From contig JAUJPP010000005.1 of the NCBI GenBank assembly GCA_030562195.1, forward strand, positions 16,541,106 to 16,605,105: 64,000 nt of DNA, read 5' to 3'. Positions 35,555 to 48,122 of this stretch are shown piece after piece (position 1 is the stretch's first letter; every line of letters begins with the position of its first letter). The stretch is from Nipponacmea schrenckii. Taxonomy: Eukaryota > Mollusca > Gastropoda > Lottiidae. The translations under genes and the position numbers were made by a program. Under the pieces are notes generated by a model that saw only the letters and a program-made list of their open reading frames with translations, ran no database searches and had not been told where the DNA came from.

Positions 35555-37557
35555 CGATTTTTCCACACCTTCCTGCGCTTAAACTACAGTAGTTGCAGCA
35601 ACCATTCAACTTTCCTAGACCTTCTGTAGTGGCAACGTTGTTAATGAATATAAATTGGAACTTTTTTGCAAAACCGGAAGTGCTGCATTGCAACATGTCT
35701 AAAAAGTCGGTCAGTGGCTCTAGAAGTCACAATTTTTGATCGATTTTTTTCGGGTTTGCATTTTTGAAAACTTGAAACAATTTCCAACAAGATAGCAGTT
35801 ACAAAATTTCGAAATTCGAAAATTCATAGCACACATTTTTTTGCCGTATTTTGCACATTTTTGCAACTTTGCTATTTTTAGACCGATTGATCTGAAAATT
35901 TGGGTGCCTTCAAGTGTCACGAATATGAAAACATTGGCAGAGTCAAAAGTTTTGCTTCATTTCCGATGTCAACGTAAAACGGGTTTAAACTTCCGGTTGA
36001 CCTACTTGTGCTGTAATTGATGTATCGCAACAAAATTTATGTTAATCCTAATTAAATTAGAAGACAAAAAAACGAAGCAGAAAAAATCCGAACCGGAAGT
36101 GAAACATTGGCCGCCATCTTGAAATGTCACTTTTTTGTAAAACTCAAAATGGGGCCTCTACGGTAAGAGCGATTTGTGTGATGTTTATATTTCTGGAAAG
36201 CTTAGTCGATTGCGATCAAAATGTTGGAAATCGATTTTTGAATTTTGCTTTTGCTTTTTTGCAACATCCGGTTGAATTTTTTCGAAGTTTGGGGGCTTAT
36301 TTCTCGTGACCTTGACCTTTGGTGACCATGACCTTTAGTAGGTCAAAGGTCATTGACCTTGACTATCAGTTGATACTTTGAACTTTGACCTCCGACGTCT
36401 ACTTCCGGTTTTATAGCTGCCCGAAAACAGCAAAATTCGCAACTTTGGGCTGCTCTAGAGCGTGACCTAATTAATTTAGAGTGTTAATTTTTTCAGATTC
36501 TTAGATTGTTTTTTGTCCTCTTTCCAACGATATATAACAAAAGTTTGTAAAATGAAAATTGAATTTTTTGATTTTTGCAAAGTAAAGTACATTTTGCCGT
36601 ATTTTCGCTTCCTTGAAATGAATGTGTGTATATCTCGTGATCTATTAGCTGTACAAGCTTCAAATTTTTACTGTGAATATACATTTTGAATATGATTAGA
36701 TTCCCCTCCAAAAAAACGAGATGGGCGTGGCACATCCGGGTGAACTTCAAATTTACAATTATATCGGTCAGCGAATTACGGCTGCAGTAAATAACGTTTT
36801 TCAAAAAAGTACCTTGCATACACATATCTCATTACTTTGGCCAGTTTATCCCAAAAAATCAAATGTTTCTGCCTGTTTGTTGCAATTTTGCGACATTTGT
36901 AAAAAATCAGTTTTTTTTTTTAGTTTGGGGGCTTATTTCTAGTGACTTTGACCTTTGGTGACCTTGACCTTTACAAGGTCATTGGTCACTGACTTTAGCT
37001 ATCAGTTGACAATTTGGCATTAGATTTCTGACGTCTATTTCCGGTTTTATAGCTGCTCGAAAGCAGCAAAATTTGCAACGTGGGACTGCTCTAGAGCGTG
37101 ACCTAATTAATTTAGAGTGTTATTTTTTTCACATTCCGAAGACGCCTTTTGTCCTCTTTCCAGCGATGCACAACAAAAGCTTTTAAAATGAAAATTTAAT
37201 TTTTGGACTTTTAAAATTAAAGTACATTTTGCTTTTTTGAAACGTATTTGTGTATATCTCGTGATCTATTAGATGTACATGCTTCAAATTTGTACCATGA
37301 ATATATATTTTGTATGAGATTAGATTTACGCAAAAGTAACTTAGATAGGCGTGGCGCATACGGGTAAACTTCCAATTTACCAGTTATATCGGTCAGCGCT
37401 TTACATCTGTAGGAAATAACATTTTTCCAAAAAATTCTTTGCACACAGATACCTCGTTGCTTTGGCCAGTTTCTCCCAGAAAATCAGATGTTTCGGCCTG
37501 TTTGTTGCAAGTTTGCAACGTTAGCAAAGTCCCACTCTGTGCCACGTGTGGCTCTAG
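35555..37557 (+). mobile_element. F1 unit 10
   Basis: CGATTTTTCCACACC start; ACCGGAAGTG beside GGCCGCCATCTTG near 36100; subunit landmarks near 36446 and 37085; ends CTCTAG. Confidence 0.8.
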
Positions 37558-37637
37558 TTGTGGGACTTTGCTACCGCAAAGTCCCAGTTTGTTTTCGGTT
37601 TGTCAATTCTTTTTTTTTTTTTTTTTTTTTTTTTTTT
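37558..37637 (+). repeat. Hairpin module H1 (TACC loop) plus T-tract
   Basis: GGGACTTTGC (37562-37571), TACC, GCAAAGTCCC (37576-37585); tail GTTTGTTTTCGGTTTGTC; T's 37610-37637. Confidence 0.85.
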
Positions 37638-39641
37638 CGAAATTTACACACCTCACACAGCCTAGGCTACAATAGTTGCAATTTTTTCGCAACTTCTCTA
37701 GACCTTCTGTAGTGGCGACGTTTCTAATGAATATAAATTGAAACATTTTTGCAAAACCGGAAGTGCTGCGTTGCAACAAACCTAAAAAGTAGCAAATTGG
37801 CTCTAGCTGTCGCAATTTTTGATCGATTTTCTTCGGGTTTTCATTTTTGTAATCTGCAAGTAACTTCTGATGAGATAGCAGTTCAAAAATTTCAATTTTC
37901 AAAGATTCGTAGCACACATTTTTTTGCCGTATTTTGCATTTTTTTGCAACTTTTTTGTTTTTAGTGTGATCGATCTGAAAAAATTTGAGCATAAGAAGCC
38001 CATGAAACTATTTTCAAAAAGTAGGTCAAAAATATTGCGTCACTTCCGGTTTTTGCGAAAAATGGAGTTTTACGTCATGTTGAATAACTTCCGGTTTTAT
38101 TTATGTATGACATTCAAACTTGTATCATTGGGTAGCCATTAGCCATACAAAAAAACGAAGAAAATAAAATCAAGGCCGCATGCGCAACTTTCGCCGCCAT
38201 TTTGATTTTCCTGAAAGTGGCCGATTTTTATTCAGACATTATGGCTGGTCCGATCTTGATGATTTTGGTGTCAAATGAAAGAACACAAAAATTGTAGCCA
38301 AAACTGGGAAGCCGATTTTTGAATTTCGATTTTGCTTTTTTGCAACTTCCGGTTGAATTTTTTCAATTTTTAAAAGCTTATTTCTCGTGACCTTGACCTT
38401 TGGTGACCGTGACCTTTAGTAGGTCAAAGGTCATTGACCTTGGCTATCAGTTGGTACTTTGACCTTTGACCTCCGACGTCTACTTCCGGTTTTATAGCTG
38501 CCCGAAAACAGCAAAATGCGCAAATTTGGGCTGCTCTAGAGCGTGACCTAATTAATTTAGAGTGTTCATTTTTTCAGATTCTTAAGTTGTTTTTTGTCCT
38601 CTTTCCAATGATATATAACAAAAGTTTGTAAAATGAAAATTGATTTTTTTTATTTTTGAATATAACAAGTACATTTTGTCGTGTTTACGTTTTTTTGAAA
38701 TGTATATGTGTATATTGCGTGATCTATTGGATGTACAAACTTCAAATTTGTACCGTGAATAAACATTTTGAATGTGATTGGATTCACGCTAAAAAAAATG
38801 AGATGGGCGTGGCATATCCGGGTAAATTTCGAATTTACCCCTTTCATAGGTCGGCGAATTACGTCTGTAGGAAAAAGCGTTTTTTTAAAAAAGTACTTTG
38901 CACACAGATATCTCATTGCTTTGGCCAGTTCATCCCAGAAAATCAGATGATTCGGCCTGTTTGTTGCAATTTCTCGACAATAGCAAACCGGTTGATTTTT
39001 TTCTAATTTTGGAAGCTTATTTCTCGTGACCTTGACCTTTGGTGACTTTGACCTTTAGTACGTAAAATGTCATTGACCTTGTTTATCAGTTAATACTTTA
39101 ACATTTGACCTCCGACGTCCTCTTCCGGTTTTATAGCTGCCCGAAAACAGCAAAATTCACAACTTTGGACTGCTCTAGAGCGTGACCTAATTAATTTAGA
39201 GGGTTAATTTTTTCAGATTCTTAAGGCGCTTTTTGTCCACTTTCCAGCAATGTATAACAAAAGTTTTTAAAAAGAAAATCTAATTTTTGCACTTTTAAAA
39301 TTAAAGTACATTTTGCTTTTTTGAAATGTATTTGTGCATATCTCGTGATCTATTAGATGTTCAAGCTTCAAATTTGAACCGTTAATATACATTTCAAATG
39401 TGATTAGATTTACGCCAAAATAAATGAGATGGGTGTGGCACATCCGGGTAATCTTACAATTTTTCATTTATATCGGTCAGCGCTCCACGTCTGTAGGAAA
39501 TAACGTTTATCAAAAAGGTACTTTGCACACAGATACCTCGTTGCTTTGGCCAGTTTCTCCCAGAAAATCAAATGTTTCGGGCTGTTTGTTGCAATTTTGC
39601 AACGTTAGCAAAGTCCCACTCTGTGCCACGTGTGGCTCTAG
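37638..39641 (+). mobile_element. F1 unit 11
   Basis: Full length, subunit landmarks near 38530 and 39169; 3' half nearly identical to unit 7. Confidence 0.8.
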
Positions 39642-39704
39642 TTGTGGGACTTTGCCTTCGGCAAAGTCCCAGTTTGTTGTCGGTTTGTCAATTCTTTTTT
39701 TTTT
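39642..39704 (+). repeat. Hairpin module H1 with compensated stem, plus T-tract
   Basis: GGGACTTTGCC (39646-39656), TTC, GGCAAAGTCCC (39660-39670). Relative to other copies the T-A pair closing the loop is C-G, so both arms changed together. T's 39695-39704. Confidence 0.85.
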
Positions 39705-39746
39705 GGGACTTTGCTACCGCAAAGTCCCAGTTTGTTTTCGAAATGT

Positions 39747-39789
<43 letters not shown>
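39705..39789 (+). repeat. Hairpin module H1 (TACC loop) plus 40-nt T-tract
   Basis: GGGACTTTGC (39705-39714), TACC, GCAAAGTCCC (39719-39728); tail GTTTGTTTTCGAAATGTC; T's 39750-39789. Stacked directly behind another H1. Confidence 0.85.
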
Positions 39790-41788
39790 CGAAATTTACA
39801 CACCTCACACAGCCTAGGCTGCAATAGTTGCAGCAATTTCACAACATCTCCAGACCTTCTGTAGTGGCGACGTTTCTAATGAATGAACATTTGAACATTT
39901 TTGCAAAACCGGAAGTGCTGCATTGCAACATACCTAAAAAGTCGGTCAGTGGCTCTAGAAGTCGCAATTTTCAATCGATTTTCTTCGGGTTTGCATTTTT
40001 GGAAACGTGAAATAATTTCCAACAAGATAGCAATTTCAAAATTTCAAAATTCGAAAATTCGTAGCACACATTTTTTTGCTGTATTTTGCACATTTTTGCA
40101 ACTTTGTTATTTAAAGACCGATTTATCTTAAAAAAATTGAGTATATGTAGCCCATGGAATGATTTCCAAAAAGTAAGTCAAAATTTTTGCGTCACTTCCG
40201 GTTTTTGCGAAAAATAGAGTTTTACGTCCGGTTGAATAACTTCCGGTTTTATTAATGTATGAGATTCAAACTTGTATCATCGGGTAGCCATTAGCCATAC
40301 AAAAAAGCAAAGAAAATAAAATCAAGGCCGCATGCGCAACTTTCGCCGCCATTTTGATTTTTCTGAAATTGCGCAAATTTAATTCAGACATTATGGCTTA
40401 TCCGATTGAGATGATTTTGGTGTCAAATGAAAGAACATAAAAATTGCAAAAAAACATTGGAAGTCGATTTTTGAATTTCGCTTTTGCATTTTTGCAACAT
40501 CCGGTTCAATTTTTTCAAAGTTTGGGGGCTTATTTCTCGTGACCTTGACCTTTGGTGACCATGACCTTTAGTAGGTCAAAGGTCATTGACCTTGGCTATC
40601 AGTTGATACTTTGACCTTTGACCTCCGACGTCTACTTCCGGTTTTATAGCTGCCCAAAAACAGCGAAATTCGCAACTTTGGAATGCTCTAGGGCGTGACC
40701 TAACTAATTTAGAGTGTTGTTTTTTTCAGATTCTTAAAGTGCTTTTTGTCCTCTTTCCAACGATGTATAACAAAGGTTTTTAAAATGAAAATTGAATTTT
40801 TTGATTTTGAAAATAAAAGTACATTTTGCCGTATTTGCGTTTTTTGGAAATGTATGTGTGTATATCTCGTGATCTATTAGTTGTACAAGCTTCAAATTTG
40901 TAACGTGAATATACATTTTGAAAGTGATTACATTCATACAAAAAAAATGAGATGGGCGTGGCACATCCGGGTAAAATTCCATTTTACCATTTATATAGGT
41001 CAGCGAATTACGGCTGTAGGAAATAACGTTTTAAAAAAAAAGTACCTTGCACACAGATACCTCATTGCTTTGGCCAGTGGATCCCGAAAAATCAGATGCT
41101 TCGGCCTGTTTGTTGCAATTTGCAACACTAGCAAAAAGTATCAGTTAATTTTCGACTTGTGGGGCTTCTTTCTCGTGACCTTGACCTTTGGTGACCTTGA
41201 CCTTTACAAGGTCATGGGTCACGGACTTTGGCTTTCAGTTGACAAATTGATATTTTACCTTCGACGTCTACTTCCGGTATTATATCTGCCCGAAAACCGC
41301 AAAATATACAACTTTGGACTGCTCTAGAGCGTGACCTAATTAATTTAGAGGGTTATTTTTTTCAGATTCTTAAGGCGCCTTTTGTCCACTTTCCAGCGAT
41401 GTATAACAAAAAAATTTAAAATAAAAATTTAATTTTTGCACTTTTAAAATTAAAGTACATTTTGTTTTTTTGAAATGTATTTGTGTATATCTCGTGATCT
41501 ATTAGCTGTACAAGCTTCAAATTTGTACCGCGAATATATATTTCAAATGTGATTAGATTTTCGCCAAAATAAATGAGATGGGCGTGGCACATCCGGGTAA
41601 ACTTCCAATTCCTCACTATATCGGTCAGCGCTTTACATCTGTAGGAAAAAACGTTTTTCAAAAAAGTACTTTGCACACAGATACCTCGTTGCTTTGGCCA
41701 GATTCTCCCAGAAAATCAGATGTTTCGGCCTGTTTGTTGCAATTTTGCAACGTTAGCAAAGTCCCACTCTGGCCACGTGTGGCTCTAG
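39790..41788 (+). mobile_element. F1 unit 12
   Basis: Full length; NRF1-like GCATGCGCA near 40329; subunit landmarks near 40684 (mutated CTAGGGCGTGACC) and 41323; T's 41789-41801. Confidence 0.8.
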
Positions 41789-41801
41789 TTTTTTTTTTTT
41801 T

Positions 41802-43779
41802 CGAAATTTACACACCTCACTGTGCCTAGGCTGCAATAGTTGCATTTTTTCTCAACTTCTCCAGACCTTCTGTAGTGGCGACGTTTCTAATGAATATAAA
41901 TTGGAACATTTTGCACAACCGGAAGTGCTGCGTTGCAACTTGCCTAAAAAGTAGCAAATTGGCTCTAGCTGTCGCAATTTTTGATCGATTTCTTCGGGTT
42001 TTCATTTTTGTAATCTGCAAGTAACTTCGGATCAGATAGCAGTTCAAAATTTCAATTTTCAAAATTCGTTGCACACATTTTTTTGTCCGTATTTTGCACA
42101 GTTTTGCTATTTAAAGACCGATTGATCTGAAAATTTGGGTGCCTTCAGTGTCATGAATATGAAAACATTGGCAGAGTCAAAATTTTTGCTTCATTTCCGG
42201 TTTCAGCGTAAAAAGGGTTTAAACTTCCGGTGACCTACTTGTGCTGTAATTGATGTATCGCAACAAAATTTATGTCAATCTTAATTGAATTAGAAGACAA
42301 AAAAACGAAGAAGAAAAAATCCGAACCGAAGTGAAACTTTGGCCCGCCATCTTGAAATGTTACTTTTTTGTAAAAGTAAAAATGGGGCCTCAGGGTTATG
42401 TCTAATTTCTGCGATAATTACATTTCTGGAATCCTCAGTCGATTGCGAAAAAACATTGGGAGCCGATTTTTGAATTTCGCTTTTGCATTTTTGCAACATC
42501 CGGTGAATTTTTTCGAAGTTTGGGGGGCTTATTTCTCGTGACCTTGACCTTTGGTGACCGTGACCTTTAGTAGGTCAAAGGTCATTGACCTTGGCTATCA
42601 GTTGATACTTTGACCTTTGACCTCCGACATCTTCTTCGGTTTTATAGCTGCCCAAAAACAGTAAAATTCGCAACTTTGGACTGCTCTAGAGCGTGACCTT
42701 ATTAATTTAGAGTGTTATTTTTTTCAGATTCTTAAAGTGCTTTTTGTCCTCTTTCCAAGGATATATAACAAAAGTTTGTAAAATGAAAATTGAAGTTTTT
42801 CATTTTTGCAAAGATAAGTACATTTTGCCGTATTTTCGCTTCCTTGAAATGTTTGTGTGTATATCTCGTGATCTATTAGATGTACAAGCTTCAAATTTGT
42901 ACCGTGAATATACATTTTGAATATGATAAGATTCCTGTCCAAAAAAACGAGATGGGCGTGGCACATCCGGGTTATTTTCAATTTACCATTTATATCGGTC
43001 AGCGTATTACGGCTGCAGGAAATAACGTTTTTCAAAAAAGTACCTTGCATACATATACCTAATTACTTGGCCAGTTTATCCCAAAAAATCAAATGTTTCT
43101 GCCTGTTTGTTGCAATTTTGCGACATTTGCAAAAAATCATTTTTGTTTGTTTAGGGGCTTATTTCGAGTGACCTTGACCTTTGGTGACCTTGACCTTTAC
43201 AAGGTCGTTGGTCACTGACTTTGCTATCAGTTGACAATTTGACATTAGACTTCCGACGTCTACTTCTGGTTTTATAGCTGCCCGAAAACAGAAAAACTCG
43301 CAACTTTGGACTGCTCTAGAGCGTGACCTAATTAATTTAGAGGGTTATTTTTTTCACATTCCGAAGGCCCCTTTGTCCTCTTTCCAGCGATGCACAACAA
43401 AAGTTTTTAAAATGAAAATTTAATTTTTGGACTTTTAAAATTAAAGTACATTTTGCTTTTTTGAAACGTATTTGTGTATATCTCGTGATCTATTAGATGT
43501 ACAAGCTTCAAATTTGTACATGAATATATATTTGTATGAGATTAGATTTACGCAAAAGTAAATTAGATGGGCGTGGCACATACGGGTAAACTTCCAATTT
43601 ACCAGTTATATCGGTCAGCGCTTTACATCTGTAGGAAATAACATTTTCCCGAAAATTCTTTGCACACAGATACCTCGTTGCTTTGGCCAGTTTCTCCCAG
43701 AAAATCAGATGTTTCGGCCTGTTTTGTTGCAATTTTGCAACGTTAGCAAAGTCCCACTCTGTGCCACGTGTGGCTCTGG
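41802..43779 (+). mobile_element. F1 unit 13
   Basis: Full length with many single-base deletions relative to sisters; some may be sequencing errors in homopolymers. End mutated to GGCTCTGG before T's 43780-43792. Confidence 0.75.
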
Positions 43780-43792
43780 TTTTTTTTTTTTT

Positions 43793-46085
43793 CGAAATTT
43801 ACACACCTCACACAGCCTAGGCTACAATAGTAGCAATTTTTTCGCAACTTGTCTAGACCTTCTGTAGTGGCGACGTTTCTAATGAATATAAATTGAACAT
43901 TTTTGCAAAACCGGAAGTGCTGCGTTGCAACAACCTAAAAAATAGCAAATTGGCTCTAGCTGTCGCAATTTTTGATCGATTTTCTTCGGGTTTCATTTTT
44001 GTAATCTGCAAGTAACTTCTGATCAGATAGCAGTTCAAAATTTCAATTTTCAAAGATTCGTAGCACACAATTTTTTGCCGTATTTTGCAATTTTTTGCAA
44101 CTTTTTTGTTTTTAGTGTGAGCGATCTGAAAAAATTGAGCATAAGAAGCCCATGAAACTATTTTCAAAAAGTAGGTCAAAAGTTTTGCGTCACTTCCGGT
44201 TTTTGCGAAAAATGGAGTTTTTACGTCATGTTGAATAACTTCCGGTTTTATTAATATATGACATTCAAACTTGTATCATTGGGTAGCCATTAGCCATACA
44301 AAAAAACGAAGAAAATAAAATCAAGGCCGCATGCGCAACTTTCGCCGCCATTTTGATTTTCCTGAAAGTGGCCGATTTTTATTCAGACATTATGGCTGGT
44401 CCGATCTTGATGATTTTTGTGTCAAATGAAAGAACACAAAAATTGTAGCCAAAACTGGGAAGCCGATTTTTGAATTTCGATTTTGCTTTTTTGCAACTTC
44501 CGGTTGAATTTTTTCAATTTTTAAAAGCTTATTTCTCGTGACCTTGACCTTTGGTGACCGTGACCTTTAGTAGGTCAAAGGTCATTGACCTTGGCTATCA
44601 GTTAATACTTTGACCTTTGACCTCCGACGTCTACTTCGGTTTTTATAGCTGCCCGAAAACAGCAAAATTCGCAACTTTGGGCTGCTCTAGAGCGTGACCT
44701 AATTAATTTAGAGTGTTAATTTTTTCAGATTCTTAAGTTGTTTTTTGTCCTCTTTCCAATGATATATAACAAAGGTTTGTAAAATGAAAATTGAAGTTTT
44801 TGATTTTTGAATATAACACGTACATTTTGTCGTGTTTACGTTTTTTTGAAATGTGTATGTGTATATTGCGTGATCTATTGGATGTACAAACTTCAAATTT
44901 GTACCGTGAATAAACATTTTGAATGTGATTGGATTCACGCTAAAAAAAATGAGATGGACGTGGCATATCCGGGTAAATTTCGAATTTACCCTTTTCATAG
45001 GTCAGCGAATTACATCTGTAGGAAAAAGCGTTTTTTTTAAAAAGTACTTGCACACAGATATCTCATTGCTTTGGCCAGTTCATCCAAGAAAATCAGATGA
45101 TTCGGCCTGTTTGTTGCAATTTCTCGCAATAGCAAACCGGTTGATTTTTTTCTAATTTTGGAAGCTTATTTCTCGTGACCTTGACCTTTGGTGACTTTAA
45201 CCTTTAGTAGGTAAAATGTCATTGACCTTGTTTATCAGTTAATACTTTAACATTTGACCTCTGACGTCCACTTCCGGTTTTATAGCTGCCCGAAAACAGC
45301 AAAATTCACAACTTTGGACTGCTCTAGAGCGTGACCTAATTAATTTAGAGGTTTTTTTTTTCAGATACTAGGCGCTTTTTGTCCACTTTCCAGCAATGAA
45401 TAACAAAAGTTTTAAAATGAAAATTTAATTTTTGCACTTTTAAAATTAAAGTACATTTTGCTTTTTTGAAATGTATTTGTGCATATCTCGTGATCTATTA
45501 GATGTACAAGCTTCAAATTTGTGACCTTGACCTTTGGTGACCATGACCTTTAGTAGGTCAAAGGTCATTGACCTTGGCTATCAGTTGATACTTTGAACTT
45601 TGACCTCCGACGTCTACTTCCGGTTTTATAGCTGCCCGAAAACAGCAAAATTCGCAACTTTGGGCTGCTCCAGAGCGTGACCTAATTAATTTATAGTGTT
45701 ATTTTTTTCAGATTCTTAAAGTGCTTTTTGTCCTCTCTCCAACGATGTATAACAAAGGTTTTTAAAATGAAAATTGAAATTTTTGATTTTTTAAAATAAA
45801 AGTACATTTTGCCGTATTGACGTGTTTTTAGAAATGTATGTGTGTATATCTCGTGATCTATTAGATGTACATGCTTCAAATTTGTACCGTGCATATACAT
45901 TGTGAATGTGATTAGACCTACGCCAAAAAAAATGAGATGGGCGTGGCACATCCGGGTAAACTTCCCATTTACCATTTATATCGGTCAGCGCTTTAAGTCT
46001 GTAGGAAATAACGTTTTTTCAAAAAAGTACTTTGCACACAGGTACCTCGATGCTTTGGCCATTTTATACCAGAAAGTCAGATATT
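43793..46085 (+). mobile_element. F1 unit 14 (internally rearranged)
   Basis: Normal through the first subunit. The second subunit stops at 45523 (CTTCAAATTTG) and joins a further subunit starting TGACCTTGACC, so landmarks at 45318 and 45664 are only about 346 bp apart. Similarity ends near 46085. Confidence 0.7.
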
Positions 46086-47518
46086 TTGAACAAAGGCTTC
46101 AAAAAAGGGAACGCGTTTTAGAATTTCCATTTTTCCAATTTTTGTATTTTCGCTTTTTTCACCTTTATGGTGTGTATATCTCATGTAGATGCTTCAAATT
46201 TTGAATATATATTGACATATTTATACCAATTGATTACATTTAAAGATGGCTTCCATTGTTTTCATTGATGAAAATGAAATGGCTAATATTTACATAAATA
46301 GAGAGTAGAGGTGTTCTAATGACTAGTAGCTTGTCTCACAGGTCCTTAGTTAAGTCTTAATTAAGCGAATTACAGCAAGGTTTTCCTCTTTTGAATGGTA
46401 ATGTAGGGTACTAAAGAGGAAATCCTTGTCGTAAATAGCTTAATTACGACTTAACTAAGGATCTGTGAGACAGGCTACTATTTTTCCAAGTCATTAGAAC
46501 ACCTCTACTCTCTATTTATGTAAGTATTACCATTTTTTTTTTTTCAATTAAAAGAAGGGAATGCATCTTTAAAATATTTTCGAATGGGCGTGACACATTT
46601 GGGTTGTATCCTGATTGCATACTTATGGAGTTTGGTTCATAACTTCCGCAAAAACACTTTGTTCATAATAGGACTTTGCACAGATGTTCATCATTAATTT
46701 GGTTGATTTGTTTGAAACAATCAATAATGTCAGCCTTTTAGTTCAAAAAGGGAACAGGTTTTATAACTTCCTTATTTCTTTTATTTTTGATCATGACTTT
46801 GGATAACCTTGTTCTTTCTAGAGCAGTGGGCTAATATCCGGGATATCCATCAGTGTTTTCGTTTTTCAACTCCAATGAATAGACCCAGTTAAACAGCCAT
46901 GCGAAATTCGATAGCTTGATAGTTTATATTACATGTTGGCTTATTTGAACAGTTGAAGTTTTCATTGAGTAATATCAACTGGTCATTAACTGACTGTGTA
47001 TTATCAATTGGTGAATATGAACAAAGTTTCCAAGTGCATTCTTTGATCTAGACATCAAAAGAATTCTATTAGTTTGTCACAGCCCAAAGGCATCCGTTTT
47101 TGATGACACGTAGTTCGCTGGAATTTTGTAAATTTGTGTTCTTATTAAGAGCAATTAATGATTATTTTAGATTACTATTGCTTTATACTATGTTATTGCT
47201 GGAGTGTAGGTTGTCATTTAGTGTTTATATTGCATAATTTAGTTAATTTAGGTTTACATTTCAATTTGTGACAAATGCCTTTGTTTTTTTATATTTGTGA
47301 ACTAAGGTTATGACGGTGGATTTGTTTAACTTGCCGCATCATGCCAAACTGCTTTTATCAAGACCTGTAAAACGAAACTTAACGTTTCCGTTTATAATTA
47401 CTATTGCTTTATACTATCATACATATGTTATTACTGAAGGTTTACGTTGTCGAGTGAGAACCGTTCTCGGAACCGTTCCAGGCACGCTAAAAGTAGAACT
47501 CTTCAATAAAGGAGATAC
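46086..47518 (+). other. Array interruption: diverged F1-like relic and unrecognised DNA
   Basis: 46086-46840 keeps faint F1 order (GTGTATATCTC near 46171, GGGCGTGACACATTTGGG near 46586, GACTTTGCACAGATG near 46672), so it reads as an old subunit split by a foldback element. 46840-47518 is unrecognised; ATTACTATTGCTTTATACTA occurs twice (about 47172 and 47397). At 47519 the array resumes at TTTACAAGGTCATAGG. Confidence 0.5.
46275..46535. mobile_element. Foldback / MITE-like long palindrome
   Basis: At least 34 bp at 46291-46324 (TACATAAATAGAGAGTAGAG...) are perfectly inverted at 46489-46522. Pairing continues inward with few mismatches through CTCACAG, TTAGTTAAG and CCTCTTT to a loop of about 20 nt. 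Outside, pairing fades within about 15 bp. Almost the whole segment is one hairpin; no coding capacity. Confidence 0.85.
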
Positions 47519-48122
47519 TTTACAAGGTCATAGGTCACGGACTTTGGCTTTCAGTTGACAATTTGGCATTAGACTTCTGACGTCTATTTCCGGTTTTATA
47601 GCTGCTCGAAAGCAGCAAAATTTGCAACGTTGGACTGCTCTAGAGCGTGACCTAATTAATTTAGAGGATTATTTTTTTTCACATTCCGAAGGCGCCTTTT
47701 GTCCTCTTTCCAGCGATGCACAACAAAAGTTTTTATGATGAAAATTTTTATTTTTGGACTTTTAAAATTAAAGTACATTTTGCTTTTTTGAAACGTATTT
47801 GTGTATATCTCGTGATCTATTAGATGTACAAGCTTCAAATTTGTACCGCGAATATACATTTCAAATGTGATTAGATTTACTCCAAAATAAATGAGATGGG
47901 CGTGGCATATCCGGGTAAACTTCCAATTGTTCACTTATATCGGTCAGCGCTTTACATCTGTAGGAAAAAACGTTTTTCAAAAAAGTACTTTGCACACAGA
48001 TACCTCGTTGCTTTGGCCAGATTCTTCCAGAAAATCAAATGTTTCGGGCTGTTTGTTGCAATTTTGCAACGTTAGCAAAGTCCCAGTTTGTTTTCGAAAT
48101 GTCTCTTTTTTTTTTTTTTTTT
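47519..48122 (+). mobile_element. F1 unit 15 (last subunit only) with module-type end
   Basis: One subunit ending AGCAAAGTCCCA (48074-48085) joined straight to GTTTGTTTTCGAAATGTCTC and T's 48106-48122. The usual CTCTGTGCC...CTCTAG block and the hairpin are absent, as expected from deletion between two AGCAAAGTCCCA copies. Confidence 0.75.

Noticed and set aside
47310..47558. 82-codon frame ending inside the resumed F1 unit
   Set aside because: Not recognised, crosses a repeat junction and has no splice or promoter context; could be a small exon remnant but cannot be supported.
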